Counted from the first letter of the stretch, positions 14,063 through 39,545 are shown. The stretch: DNA of 64,000 bases from Macrobrachium rosenbergii (GCF_040412425.1 NC_089766.1:12673508-12737507); one strand, 5' to 3'. The notes: a model not told the origin generated them from the sequence alone. Numbers and translations are program-made.

Positions 14063-14851
14063 TATTATTAAGTGAAACGGTCAAGTACAATAAAAAATTA
14101 TAGCCCATTAAGGATAAATTAAAAAAAAAAATTCAAAGTGCATAAAATAAGAAAGTAACAGTAAGCTGTTACAGCGACTGCGTTCAGATAATGACATTAA
14201 TGCACAGACTTCAGAGAATAAAAAAAAACTAAGGTTTTAAATATCAGAACGGGAAAAGCTGACACCATGTAACAGTATCTTAAGGTCAAGACATAATTGT
14301 ATAAATATAACACCGTCAACAAAATGCACCAATATACAAGTAATTTTGCTTCCTTATTTAACACAGCAGATGCATATACATGTATATAAGATCCGACCAA
14401 AAAAATAATTTTATTCTGGAATAAATTGAAAATATTCTCCAATAAATTGACGTAACGAATGGTCATTTCATTCAGAGCTAGAGAGAACAAGCTATGCCCT
14501 ACAAAACAAGTGAATATAATCAAAATACAGAGGAAAAACGGAGGCAGGGGGAGAATTTCAAAGCTGAGCCGATTCAGAAATTCCTGAGCTTCATACAGCA
14601 CACCCGAGAGGTGGCGGCCTGTCCGATGCTAGGGGTATGACTGAGAGATATGCAAGCAAAAGTTGAAATGCTGTTTTACTGTTCTGTAGTAGTTGGTACA
14701 GTAAGCTCTTAAACTGTACAGCCTTTGGGTTCACGTAGAATTTGAACCAGATCAGGAAACAATAAAAATACAGCAACTATCAATATGCTCTAATGATTGA
14801 ATAAATTTGATACAACTCCAAGCTATGACATACCAGGAGATGCGTCCGCAC

Positions 14852-14853
<2 letters not shown>

Positions 14854-14912
<59 letters not shown>
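14854..14912. repeat. (GA)n microsatellite
   Basis: Pure GA; a shorter tract at 15032-15051. Confidence 0.96.
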
Positions 14913-14914
<2 letters not shown>

Positions 14915-16079
14915 GACGAAACAGAAAGGATATGCATATGAAAAAAAAAATGATGCAATTGTACAACTTGTATTGTCGTTTATGGTAATTTTAAACAATG
15001 CGTCTTTTGTGTAATATGACAATCTTCAGAGAGAAGAGAGAGAGAGAGAGATAAATGAGGAAGAGGAAGGCAGGAAACAGGGAGCAGCCGACGATGGGTG
15101 GGGTCGCCTGACCCACCATTGCCAGCAATTGTCCTTGAGCCGAGTATCCCGTTAGGCCGAATCCGGATTTACTTATTCCCCTACAAACTGCTTCTCTACT
15201 CTATTTAACCTATTAACAATTATCGTTCCTAGTCGTATTCTTAAAATATCCCCTAGTATTTCTGCTTAACTTTTTATAGGATGCAACGCCTTTAATATTT
15301 TAAAATTTTTTTTTTACAGAAAAACTAATCCATTCCCGCTAATCTATATGGTGCGATATCTCTTCAATATTGCTTCACGGTTTGTCGTTATTAGAACGGA
15401 AAGTCATTTAACTAAACAAATGCTAATGAAGCAGTTACGCTCACATGTGAATTTCTTATTCAAAAAGCCTTAACTAAATTAACATGTCAAATAGAACCAA
15501 TTTGTATTTTATATATTTTATATTTATATTTCATTATTCTGTCAAGATCAAATCCACCAGATCACTTTCTCGGCAGCATTGAAGTCACTTTCATCACTGT
15601 CAAAGCGAGTGTTTCTCGTACAAAAATGACCATTTTTAAAAAAAATTCTAGTTTCATAGTTCACGCCGTTTTGAAATGTCACATAACGCTTATGTTTTTA
15701 ATGTCAAATTAATTCAGGCAAATAAATAACTTGATTACCTTCTCCGTTCACCATTGTCAGCTTATTGCTCAAAGGAATGGTTGCTCCACATAGAAGCGAA
15801 ATCTGGGTTAGGAGCCTCGTGAATTTCACCCGTATAGCATCTGGCTTCAGAGATTAACAAGCCGAGTTGACGATTCGCTCAATTTTTGGCTTAATTAAAA
15901 AGCTTCATAGGCGACAAATCACAGACTTCTTTGTCGCGTTCTCGGATTTACAGTGCAAATTTGACAAATGTTATTGCCAAACTAACTTTGAAACTTAAAA
16001 TTAATGATGAAATAATAACGAATAAACATTTATTATATTACTCGGCAACTCAGTTACTTTCACCTTTGTGTTAACGATG

Positions 16080-16270
16080 GTCGCAGTTGCGCGGTGAACG
16101 TCTTACGAGATGTGTGTACAGTAGTGCCTTAGACCACGTACAGAAAACTTCCAAACTAAAGCTTTTACGTAGTTTTATACCGAAGTGTTGTTAAAAATGA
16201 AACCTCAAACGACTTAGTTATCGTACTGGTGAATGCTATCGAGTGCTGAGTAACCTTAAAAGTATTCGAA
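16080..16270 (+). promoter_or_regulatory. Probable 5' leader with two short upstream ORFs
   Basis: Just before the LRR gene's start are two complete mini-ORFs: 16197-16217 (six codons then TAG) and 16233-16253 (six codons then TAA). If this stretch is 5' UTR they could dampen translation from the ATG at 16271, which has G at -3. The transcription start is not known, so this is inference. Confidence 0.3.
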
Positions 16271-27777
<11,507 letters not shown>

Positions 27778-30700
27778 CTGGGTGTCTATTATTGTGAGGT
27801 ACACAGCATTCTACATACTGTCTGACATTCAGGAATCTTTTTATCAAGAAAATAATTATTAGCATTTTCACACGTTTCATTCTGACCATCTTTGAATAGT
27901 CATTGACTGTACATAGCATAAATACTGTATATTACAGAGCCAGAAATATAATTCACATTTTTAATATATTTTTCCATGAACCTTAAAAAGTTGTTAATCC
28001 TTGGTGATGTGAAGAACAATGATCTCTGTACATGAAGCCCTTGCTTTTTCTTTTGCTAACAAGGTTGAAACAAATTATGACAATGTGTACTCCTGACAAG
28101 CATAATCAAGTAAGCAATATTCTTCCTCTTTTCTTTAACACCTCCGATTATTCCCATAAAACCAATTCCATGTGATTTCTCTCTCCATATTTCTAAAGAT
28201 AACTCTCTCGCCCCTCATCATCTTGATAATTATTGGTAATGATTCTTGGCCAATGTCCTTCACCTAACTTTTCAAGCTGTAGGTTTACGATCCAAGAGAA
28301 TGAAGTCATTTACACTGTCCCATATTAAATTCTTCTCTCCTCCTCATCCACCTTCTTACATATGTATGAAAGGAAGATCTGGGATCCCCCTTTGTGCCTG
28401 CTGTTGAGGGTACTAAAGGTTCTTTGCAGCATCCCTTCAGACCAAGCTGAACAGATTTCTGCCTTTCTTTTTTTGTCTGTTCACTTCAGTCTCTTCTGAT
28501 TTAGCCAACAAACTTCTTTACCTTTACCTTGCTTCCATTTTCTCCTCTTATTTAGTCAAAAACTGTGCCTCAGAGTTCTTGTTAAATTGGCACATAATAA
28601 TCTGGCAAGAATCATTCTGCACCGTACACCTACTGTAAGCAGAAGTAAAACACCTCAGCAGGAGGAAAACATTTTTTCCAAAATAGGAAATATCTTCTGT
28701 GGATGACAAATTCTAGTCTGTCAAGATGATTACTGCATTAGCAGGTGACCACATATCCGCAATAAAAATCTCATCTTTCATGGTTTGCCAAAAAAGGAAA
28801 AGCTCTATGAGTGCAGCTTTGTCAGCGCATTCGTTTTCTAATGCCAACATAAGCAGAGATCATCTACTTTTAATAACAATTCTAGTCTAAGAAAATTATA
28901 AGCTTTTGTAATAAATTTTGAAACTATCTGCAGGTATTTCAGATAACTGCTAAAAGCAAACTGAAGCACTGATTTAACATTCATATAGATAAATCATTCA
29001 ATGAGGCACACCAAATCTTGAAGAACTCCCAACAGTGTTAGTGGCTATAGGATAAACAGGACCAAATCTTGAACATTGACCAAGCATATTCAAGTGAGCA
29101 GTCAAGTAGGATGGAGCAGTTGACACATCTGGCGTACCAAAGCCCTTTTTGTGAGTGATGTCCCTACCAACTTTTCACATGTAACCATCATGCAACAGCA
29201 GTAGCTCTTTTTGGCTTAATCGCTCACACAAATTACGTCCATTACAGTGGTTCCTATGAAACCTGTAACAGTTTTCCAATGATGGAGTATCCTAACCACT
29301 ATTAACCACATTTTATGTAAGACTGGCGTAGGAATTCATACAGCAGAATATAAGGAATTAACCTTAAACATTTCCAACATGAGGCGACTTGGAATGAATT
29401 TCTTAATTTCAATGTTAAAGTCAGTTTTATGTGCAACTTATCTAGCTGAAGTCTAAATGAAAAAAGAAAAAGTGAAAGGAAAATGAGAGGAGTTTAACTT
29501 CGGAAAAAACATACCCAACTCAAGAACTAAGAAATCACAATCTCATGAGTGTGACTGTGGGTTAGGTTTAGTTAGGTTATGTTAGCTGTACCATGGAACA
29601 TTCCCCATACTTTTTCTCTTGTTTATAACTAACACCAAACCTTGCATCACCCACAAAAAATGACTCCTGAATATGGAAGAAATACCTTTTCCTTCGAAAC
29701 AACAGATGAAAAACCTAGCACAACACATTATGAACTGTAGAAGTCACTAGACATTTAACCATACACCTAAAGGTTGGGAATCATATTAGTAAAATTCTAC
29801 ACCAGTGCTGAAAAATAAATTTTTAAATCAATATGTATTTTTCATAACTAACAAACCTATGGTCTTAATATAAGGGAAAATTCTCTAGCGCCAGCTAGAG
29901 TCCAGTTAAAACAAAGTTACGAGGAATTAGTGGCATCAGGAGATGGCCAAGATGGTGGTGAGAAAGACGAGAGCTGACCTCCCGTTCCCATGTTTCTAGA
30001 TATTGTGATGTATTTGAATCGTGAACCAAGGCAACTAAAAAATAACTACTGTGACTGTGACTCCACCACTTGTACTTCTCTCCACCTGCATGCAGCCAAG
30101 GTCACCTTGATAACCCCAATACTATATCATTATTAGGTGATTAAGCCAGATCATTTATCTAAAATATGCCAAAATTATTAACTTACCTTACAGTAAGATT
30201 ATTGGTGATAGAAAGACATCATGACATCCTCCTCTTTATTAATAAAGTACAAAAAAACCATATTTGTCTTATAAAATTTCTATCACTTACCATACACTGT
30301 ATGTACATGGTTTTAATTTTAAGCAACCTTTTATCAATTTAAAGCTATACCTCTTACAGAGAGTTAGTACAGTACACGAACAAGTACTATAGCTGCACAA
30401 AACTTCACTGTATATTCACATCAGTATGAAAACTCAAACTTCCATCTACATTTCTTATATGGTTAACATAGAATATTCACAATTTCAACTGCTCCACTAT
30501 AGTACACCCATACTCACTACTGCCAAGATTTCCAAGCAATATTGGTAAAAAATGAAATGTAAAACAAGATAATTCTGTAAGTATTCAGTTTGTCCACTTA
30601 TTTTACATGGTTGTAAAGTTTACCCAGTTGAAAGATGGGGGATAATCCATACTCTTTAGTCAAAGACAGAAAATGGTATATTACCTATATGCAACATGAC

Positions 30701-32230
30701 ATCTACAACTACTATGTCATTATTGTAGTATAGTTTAACCAGAGCAAAACTGGAACTGGAACAAGACAAAGTTACATGAATTTGACAACTGGGTGACAAG
30801 AGACCCAAGGGAACAGATGAAACGTAAAAGAGAGAAACACTGTACAAACCCTCTAAGGGGATGGATAAATAACTCAATGCTATATCTAATAGGAAAGACA
30901 GATAAAAACTGTTGCCATGTCAGGTTTGTTTAACAAAAATATACACTACTTTACACTTCAATAACTACAGTAAAACATGAAGGATAAGTCTAAGAAATTA
31001 CTACTGTTTACAAGATCTACAGTGCAGTCTACAGTATTACAAATCTTGCAATGCAAAGTGAATGTAATGAAGTAACTTAATTTCATAACCAACTTAATCA
31101 TTTTAAATTATCACAAGAGAAATCAATATTTCCTTTCAGCTGCCAAAATATCAACAAAACAATGGAGAAGAACCACAAGTTCCAAGAGTACTATTCTCCA
31201 CTGTACAGTATTTTAGCCAAAACTTAAGGTATAAGTAGGCCACTCTGATTACAACAAAAAAAATGTGTAAATAAAAAAAAAATGCATAATTATGGAATAG
31301 GTCCACATTCCAAAAGAGCTATTTAAATCTCAGCTGTCCTCCTATAGTCCTCATTAATCCTTCTATATCCTCCCCCTATACCAATTGCCTAAACTGTAAT
31401 AGTCTTACTTTCCTCACAGTCTAGCATTCAAACCTTCAGCCAATATTAAAGGATGCATCAAACACAGTCTAGTAAATTTTCTGACAAATTTCTGAAAAAA
31501 AAATGCCATGCCTTTTTAAAAAACTGAATCTTATTGTACAATCCAGTACAATCTTGAAAGTTACAACAGAGCAAAATTACTTTAGAGGAATTTTCTCACC
31601 CTCATATGCAATTGCCACTTTCAGTAAGCGATTAGTTAGAAGATACACATTATTATCACTTTGTCAAAAGCAAAGGATGACTGGACAGGCAAGCTTACAG
31701 TGACCTTACTTTGTCAAATCCAAAGTAAATGTGATAAAAAAGACGACACCTAAACACTAATGAAGTTAATGGTCAGCCTTTTATCAGGTGAATGGAAACA
31801 AGGAAAACAGAACCAGAGGGCTAGTAAAAAACTTTCATCACGTTGGCTCAAAGCCAAGCGGGAAGAGACCAAAGGGAGTGGATGACAAACAAAAGGCAAA
31901 ATCTATTCCTTTAATGCCTTCTAAACTGTATGCAATATCCCCGTTCAGGGTCTAGAAATTCCAAAATAAACTTTGTTTTTCACAATTACAGTATAACCAA
32001 AGAAAAGGGTGGCTGCCACAAAGTTGAAATGACATCAAAGGTTCTAAGTATGGGTCAAATGACGTGAACTGGCAATGAGGGAATAGCACCACAGAGCAAT
32101 TTATACATACCCTAGATTAACCATTTGTCAAAATAACAAAACAGAAAGCATATAGAAAATGTAGCCCATCTCTCCCAGAACCTTTAATTCCCACTTCTAC
32201 CACATGGCTAGAAAAGCCAAACTGAATTTT
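27778..32230. other. Intergenic, between convergent genes
   Basis: Begins with the 3' UTR of the LRR gene (a CATAAA variant lies ~140 bases after the stop; AATAAA at 28910-28915). No exon was recognised on either strand. 29.82-30.0 kb (AACAAACCTATGGTCTTA followed by GCGCCAGCTAGAG) resembles a dispersed decapod repeat, at low confidence. Confidence 0.5.
30730..30845. repeat. Dispersed repeat R4, copy 2
   Basis: Diverged match to 4614-4760; the best shared block is CAGATGAAACGTAAAAGAGA. Confidence 0.4.
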
Positions 32231-32236
32231 TTTATT
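32231..32236 (-). terminator. Poly(A) signal AATAAA for the minus-strand gene
   Basis: TTTATT on the + strand reads AATAAA on the minus strand, about 190 bases past the stop codon at 32424. The position fits a short 3' UTR. Confidence 0.5.
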
Positions 32237-32423
32237 GTATTTCTGGACAATTTTGGGTGTAATAATTAAATATGCAGCTTGAAAACCAAAAATTTGTTTC
32301 AAAGAACACTATATTTATCAATCAGAAACATGTAAATATAAATATTCTGGAAAATATAGTCCAATTTCAACACTGAAAATAAACTGCTGAAGGTAAATAA
32401 ATCACCAATATAGTTCATTACAG

Positions 32424-34221
32424 TCACTCTAAGAAAATTACTTCTGATTGGCTTTCTACCTTCACATTCTCATCTTCATCTTTGGGGATGAATTTCAAAT
32501 AATTATCTAAAAACTGACTACAAGATAAAGCTGGCAACCAATATGGAAAGAAACATAGCAAAGTTCGAACAACAGAAATCCCCTCATCCTGTACTAATCT
32601 CAAAAGAGAGTCCTGAATAACTGGGACTTGTTCAACATTTTCCAGTGTGGCATCATCTGAGATGTACAAAGGTAGTGTTAACAGATAAACTATATGCTGC
32701 AAGTTACTTGGAAAGACCTTGAAAAGTTCTTTATTCATCCTACAGAATAACACTGCAAAGAAATCATGGACACTCAACATATATGTTAGTGAAAACTCCA
32801 CGTCAACAGCCAGCTTAAAGAAGATCCTTAAACACATGATAAATACTTCCTCACTGCAAACAGCAGCATCCACTATAAAACTCTTCCTCCAAAAGTTAGG
32901 GACAATTTGCATTTCAGATAAGTTTTTTGAACCCTCACTGTTCATGATATCAATTTTTCGATCAAATAAACTACATGAGGACCGACTGGGATCCTTAAAA
33001 TGTTTAATAGTAAAGTCTGAAATTTCATACCTTTTGCAAGCAGCAGTACTCTTCACATAGCATCTGAGCACACTAAAAATGTTTCCTTCTAAGAAGGAGG
33101 GACGTGACCGATAAAGAGCAGCCATCATTCCTGGAGGCAGATATTTTCCACTGGCCACACCTTCTTGTAAATTTTCCCACACTGGGCTTGATCTGAAAGT
33201 TAAGTATTAATACGTACACAGCATGTATATACTGAATGTTACAACTAAAATATACATACATACAAATATGCTGAATTATTTGAACAATTTCATCTCAGTA
33301 ACAATCAAAGCATTGGTATTAGTAAGCTAATCTAACAGGTACTAGACTGAAAAAGACATTAAGAACCATATTTTTACGTGCAAACCAAACTTTTCAAATT
33401 TGTCTTTAAAGCTTTGCACTGACAACAGCAGGTTAAATTTCATGATTTTAAATGATTGTAAAACCAGGAAACAAGTTGCAAGATATAACTTTTCATTCTA
33501 GAGTGTCCTGCAGGTCTCCAGAATTACAGTAACATTATTATCGTAAAGCATTGTAAGATTGTGGTTCTTAATGTATTTTCAGTCTAATTCTTACTAGATT
33601 AGCTTACTAAAACCACGTAATGTATCATTCTTCTCATACAGAAGTTTAACCAGGCTACTAAGCTAAAATTCTAATCTGGCTTGAAAGATTTCATTCTAAA
33701 ACCATGCACATAATACTGTACTTTTATCCAATATACTAGAATTCATTAAAGATTTCATAACTGGATCAATTAAAGATGTTAACTACTCTAATTTGTATTC
33801 TAATTTTAACTGAAAAGTATTTTTTTTTATAGGATGCTCTGTTTAATTTGCGAAGAATATCTGCACTTGAAACTTATCTATCCTAAGCTTACAACTTTCC
33901 TATCTTAAACCTGTTCTGCACATAAGGGCATTTTTTAAATTTCAGCAACCACCTTCTCTGTATCTTTGGACGTGACGTTACTTGGTTCGAATTGTTATTT
34001 CTCTTATTACAGGGTGTTTCTTCAATTCATATATTATCAAACTTATTTTTTTACATGATTTTTCATTATTTCCATAGCACTAGGGGATAGTCATCATAGC
34101 ATATTTTAGAAAAATATAACTTGCAGAACTTTGTATTTTCATGCTGTAATTTTGCATATTGGTTACATCACAATCACACTTCTCCACTGCTTTTCTTTTT
34201 CTGTACCAGTCTAAGGATGCA

Positions 34222-34312
<91 letters not shown>

Positions 34313-34391
34313 CAAACTTCATTTCTTCTCTCTCTCCATCAATCAGCCTCATGGCACAATGATAACACTTAATTCACAACCTTTGATAACC

Positions 34392-34447
<56 letters not shown>

Positions 34448-37400
34448 CCCAAGGATATTGTAGACTTTTTATTTAAGGATATTAATGAAGGGTCTTGAAA
34501 GTTAAAATGAGAATTTCACCTCTGTGTCAAAATCAAACTTAGGACCTTCAATTGCATCCATATTTTCAGTCAAAATACTTGTAACTCCTTAAAAAAAACT
34601 GTTAAGAAACTTACTCAGGAAGAGCCTGCAGTATACGACAACAGGCACCACTATTTGGAGGAAGACTGAAACAAAGTGATGGCAGGATATCTTCGAGGAA
34701 GTGGGTAGGTAAATTCTTTTTGGTTAGTTCATGCACAGCTAACTCCAGCATCTTTGGTATTGGTATGCGGGTCAACCATAAGTCATTACCATCTTCCTGA
34801 AACATAAAGACAGACATAATTTCATATACATTATTTTATTACTTTGTTAATAATTATTTACATGAACTGACACCTTGATATCTATCTCCTAGTGTCACTT
34901 GAATGTGAAAAACTAAATGTAAGAAATGCAGAAACAAAATTCTGGATGGAAACATTATTCTATTTATGCTTATATCTTTAGATCTTGTGTAAAAATTAAT
35001 GTCCACAGCAGATAAATGTGCACTGCATCAGTTCTAAATTTCGGAAGCTTCAAGACTGAGGTCAGAACAACAGTTCATCAGTCTTATAAACAATAGTTAA
35101 CATCTGTATACACTTTCACTTGTAAACCTGGGCTAAAGTAACTAAACAGAGAGATTGGGTTGAGAGGGAAATGTGATCTATGACTGTATTCTCATAACAA
35201 AAATTCTTGAAAATGCTTAACACACCTCTTTTCCTTTGGAACATTTCTCTTCCATCTTGGCAGGAATTACTGTAGAAGCAGCTCTGTTTATACATCATAG
35301 CAGCAGAAAGTACATCTTTCATGGCAATCTGACCTGTAAGACATACATATTATAGCACTATACTATACAGGGTAGCCAAATCTACTGTCATATTCATACA
35401 AAAGCAATCCAAAACCTAAATACAGTATTATACTGAATTGTATTTAAGTCAATAAAACTGAATTACATGACGAAATGCTACAATTCTTCAGGAAGCCATT
35501 CCTGCTAAAGCATCATCTGCTTGCATACTTTTTTTTGTGACCCTTAGGAGGTCAGGACTGTAAACATCATCAATTGGGTTAATCATGAACACACTAATGT
35601 AGGCTAAATAAAGTACAACTATAGTAGCTTGTCTTTCAACAGAGTTCATAAATCACAGGTGAGAATTCTTAAGTTAAGCTCCAAATTTGCAGAATACCAT
35701 ATACCTCTGTCATTACAACTTGTAAACCTAACCATTACGACTAGTCTCAAAAATTTTCTGTATCTGATCTACAGGGGTAGCCTATACTCATTTCATTACG
35801 AGAAAACATAAAGGTCTAGAAACAATATTGTGTACTTTCATTACAAATTATTGTTAGGCCTCTACCAAACTGTTACTGACATGGCTTTATGCAAAATGAA
35901 GCAAGCCTATAGTAGAACTGGTACCTACAGTTATTAATAGGCATTAGAATAGTACATATATTTGCATAATGAGTAAATCATATTAAAAGTAGCAGTAGGT
36001 TTGCCTAATACAATATTAATTACAATGATACATAAAAAAAATCACATAGGCCTACACAGAGTAAAAATTAATGTCTAAACCTACTACCACGAGATTTTGG
36101 CCAGTGGTTGATGTTGAAGACTGAATTACTGAACTCCCTGTTCAACCAGTAGAGGTAGACTACTGTAGGATGAAGCTTCATTGGCCAGGTTAAGTTTGAC
36201 TAAGATGAAATCCATGCAAGTACGACTACCGAAGTCTCAGCTCAGGATAAAGGGAGGGTCCAATGGTAGCTCTACTGTTTGCACAAGCAAGTTGGCTGAT
36301 CTGGGTCATGAGTTTTGAAGTTAAACCTATAAATCAACCTTACTCAAAGCACTCCTTTGAAAAGGGTTCTTTCCTCAACAGACCCATTTATCAGCAGTTT
36401 GGGCAAAACTTCACTTTAGTTGCACGGCCTGATTCCCACCAGTCGTCGACCAGGACAGGGTCCTCACAAATAAACAGACATAACCTTGCAAGATCTTACC
36501 TACCTAACCTAACTTAGGGCGATGTGCACTGACCTGGCCAGGGGGGGGTTTGCCGCACCTGGACTCCTCCAAAAAGGTGGTAACCTGTCCCGGTCTTAGA
36601 CTGGTGGGGGGGGGGATTCATGCCGTGCAACCAAAGTAAAGTTCTACCGCAGTTTGAGTTGCAACACCTCCGTATAGGGTAATCAAAAAGTTTTCTGTAT
36701 TACAGCCTTTGGGATCTGTTAGGCTAGCTTACATACACTAGGCCTAAAACCTAATAGTATCTACCTAGCCTTTAGACTACTCAGTTGGGCTAGAGTGATT
36801 TACTCCTGTCAAAGTACACGTTCTTAGCATCACCCATTCTCCGTAGGCCTGTAAAAAGATGAAACTGGGTTCGCCAGCACTACACTGGAGTACGGTGGCC
36901 TTGGTATTAATTAACCTCAACAAGTTACCTTGGAGGTCTAACAAAGCCTACATCTAGCCTATTTTAGTTCCTCATTGGCCCGGTTGATATCGTTCTCAGC
37001 TAGCACTCTGCTGGACCTGCATTCGATTCTCCGACCGGCCAATGAAGAATAAGAGGAATTTATTTCTGGTGACAGAAATTCATTTCTCGTTCTAATGTTA
37101 CACAACACTTCCGATATTATCCTTAGATTTCACAAAATACCTTACCTCTAGCACGAAGACCAGCCTAATCAGGAAGGTAAAATACTTTAAACCATGAGTA
37201 TACGAGCGACATTACAGATGACGGGACCAGAAGCAAAAGAGTATTTGACAGCTCTCCGGAGTCCAATCGCCCGCCAGAGATTTGTTTACACTATTTATAA
37301 CAAAAGAAGTTCACTGAAAATGTCCGCGGAACTTCGGAACACTACAGTAACTTGACATTTGTATGACAAAAAAAAAAAAACAGAATATTTAATAAGTTGG

Positions 37401-37500
37401 TACAATCACAATACATATCTATTTGAAAAATATTTCTTCAAGAAAATTATTAAATCTAAATAAAAAATACCTGTTCATATATACGTTCCAAATTATCCAT
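32424..37500 (-). CDS. Unrecognised helical protein, ~393 aa (4 exons)
   Basis: Minus-strand gene. Exons in coding order: 37500-37471 (MDNLERIYEQ), 35328-35128, 34796-34615, 33192-32424. Junctions: CAG|GTATTT with CAG|ATTGCC (phase 0), CAG|GTTTAC with CAG|GAAGAT (phase 0), GA|GTAAGT with CAG|ATCAAG (phase 2, making a Glu codon). The joined frame is open throughout. The protein has no signal peptide; it is rich in Leu, Phe and Cys with successive amphipathic helices, in the style of HEAT/ARM-like scaffolds, and ends in an acidic tail (KDEDENVKVESQSE). I do not recognise the family; a resemblance to the C-terminal part of focadhesin-type proteins was considered but not supported. The last exon is the longest (769 nt), as is common. 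Least certain are exon 1 and the weak GTTTAC donor. Confidence 0.72.
34227..34444. repeat. Two (GA)n tracts
   Basis: 34227-34310 and 34395-34444 in intron 3 of the minus-strand gene. Confidence 0.96.
36395..36655. repeat. Fold-back element in intron 1 of the minus-strand gene
   Basis: CTTCACTTTAGTTGCACGGC and CCCACCAGTC near 36400-36445 are matched in reverse complement by GACTGGTGGG and GCCGTGCAACCAAAGTAAAG near 36597-36641. Poly-G runs interrupt the right arm and spacer. Confidence 0.6.
36965..37100 (+). mobile_element. tRNA-derived SINE, copy 3 (3'-truncated)
   Basis: Has the head (TTCTCAGCTAGCACTCTGCT, ATTCGATTCTC) and the first body block through TTCATTTCTCG, then stops. It lies in intron 1 of the minus-strand gene. 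Confidence 0.8.
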
Positions 37501-38035
37501 AGAAGGTAAATCTGGCCGCCAGAGGTCACAGTCTCAGCTGGAAGATCGCCGCTCATGTTATTGACGCTCTCCGTGTTATTATCTGTTTAACAAGACAAGG
37601 CCTGAAATCTGCTGAACTTCAATGTTCATAACACGATTGCCAAAAGTTTATCTTGCAGATTCTATCATGCGTACACGATAGTTCTGTAAGTTACTGTATA
37701 ATTGCAAAACTTTTTCTATCCATACACCATAACTAACTTCCAATAAATAAATCACCAACACCAAGTGGTTGTTAACGAGGATACTGCATTCGGAAAGTTA
37801 AGTAACAACGTAGATGGGACTGTGCTATTCCTGATTTTCAGAAATATTTGACAATAAATTTAGTTTGTGTCCTGCGGTACTAGACCAGTGGCTTCCCACT
37901 CGAACGGAATATTATAAGATTCCATTGAATCTACTCAAGGTTCTAACACGACTTCAGTAATTAAGCAATCACATGCACATGCTAGGGAGTGAAAGTATGG
38001 TACACAGTTGACAACAAAATATCACAAGAGGCTTT

Positions 38036-38050
38036 TATATATATATATGG

Positions 38051-38096
<46 letters not shown>

Positions 38097-38112
38097 ATAT
38101 ATATATATATAT
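38036..38112. repeat. (TA)n microsatellite
   Basis: TA run with two small breaks; a second tract at 38297-38361. The ~185 bases between hold two copies of AGTATTTATTAATAAGT. Confidence 0.95.
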
Positions 38113-38295
38113 CTGTATTTGAAAGTCCTCAAATTCTCACCTCTCTAGAAGTATTTATTAATAAGTATACAACATGGAGAGGGAACCTGACCACAAGTCT
38201 ACATAAAGAGAATCTGTATTCCCTGAATTTAGAGACGATTCTGTATTGTACAGTATTTATTAATAAGTCAATACAACGCTGGAGAGGTAAGTCTG

Positions 38296-38363
<68 letters not shown>

Positions 38364-39481
38364 CAGAGATCAAACTGTTAGCCAGATGAGGCACAAGGTG
38401 TGAAAAAAGCATTTTGACCCGTTTCGCAATTAAACACGAGGCCTTATACTGGTGAAGCAAGCATCTTAACAGTTGGCCTACAAGGACCCATAATTTGTAA
38501 TACCAATAATAAAAAGAACACAATGTATTGAAAAATGAGAGAAACAAGAAAGGATTTAGACATGCAAGGAAATTATAGAATGAAATGGCCCCTTTCACAC
38601 ACATTAATAGAAATCAATTTTAAAATAAATATGCAATATTTGGGACCTAAACATTAAATTTTAACGCATAAAAAACTTGACATATTTTTACCGTATAAAA
38701 ACATTTATTCAACTTCTGATGACAACAGTAGAGTAATCACATGGGTACCATCTTAACCTAGCCTAATCTACAGTAACACATTTTACCTGTTCTTCACTCC
38801 CTTTCCTTGCATCATATACCACGCAAATCACCACAAATTATCTAGATTTCTCTGTAAAAACAGTAGGGCTTACTTAACAAAGTCAACTTGCAGCTGTGTT
38901 AAATATAATTTTTAGAACTTAATATCCACATGCAATTCGAGGAATTTCTTGTTGCTATCACACTAATCTCGCGATAATGTTCCCCAAGACACGTGGCCGA
39001 ATTCCCAAATAAGACAACAGCACCCTTTACTGAGCTATGTGAAATTTCAAACCTACTGAAGTATAATCCTTTGTCTTCAGTTGTTTCAGTAGCAGGGGAG
39101 AGATCACACTACTTGTCTGAAAGAGCCTAAACACGAGTTTTTTTTAAATTAAGGTATAGGAGATTTAACTCTCTCTCTAGTGTATTTTGTTTATACTTCT
39201 TTGGTCAGTTTTATTTTTAAGAAGGCATCATTTAACTGGTAAAAGGTATGCTTTAATCCTTGCATCTGAGCAGTCACAAGTTCAGCCACTAAACATTTGT
39301 GGCTTTGAACTATAAAACACATCCCAGTATAACTTGTCTATATCCGTAAAACTCAAAAAAAATCCCTTTGCCTTTAGAAATGTTGTAGCCTAAAACAGTA
39401 TTGAACTGAGAAAAAAAAGAGCCCACTTTATAAAATGGGGCCTTTGGGCTTCTCTGGGAGACACCAGAGCGACCATGGTAA

Positions 39482-39545
39482 CATCAGGGACAAAGACTCC
39501 CTCTGAAATCGCCGGAACAAAGACTCCCTCTGGAATCGCCGGAGG
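39482..39545 (+). repeat. 27-bp tandem duplication
   Basis: ACAAAGACTCCCTCTG-AATCGCCGGA occurs twice in succession with one change. Confidence 0.75.

Larger units (their letters stand above)
12344..16079. other. No gene seen upstream of the LRR gene
   Basis: 12.64-13.27 kb is richer in G and C with imperfect CCTGGG/CCCAGG blocks. The rest is AT-rich with (ATT)n and (GA)n tracts. Any promoter of the LRR gene should be near the right end, but I see no certain core element. Confidence 0.55.

Noticed and set aside
29560..29590. Telomere-like (TTAGG)n
   Set aside because: Only a few imperfect units (GGTTAGGTTTAGTTAGG); a similar scrap occurs at 61870. Too short and irregular.
36480..36530. Donor-like GTAAGATC on the minus strand as an extra exon in the minus-strand gene
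   Set aside because: The exon it would end consists of a fold-back repeat with poly-G runs and does not give an open frame linking exons 1 and 2.
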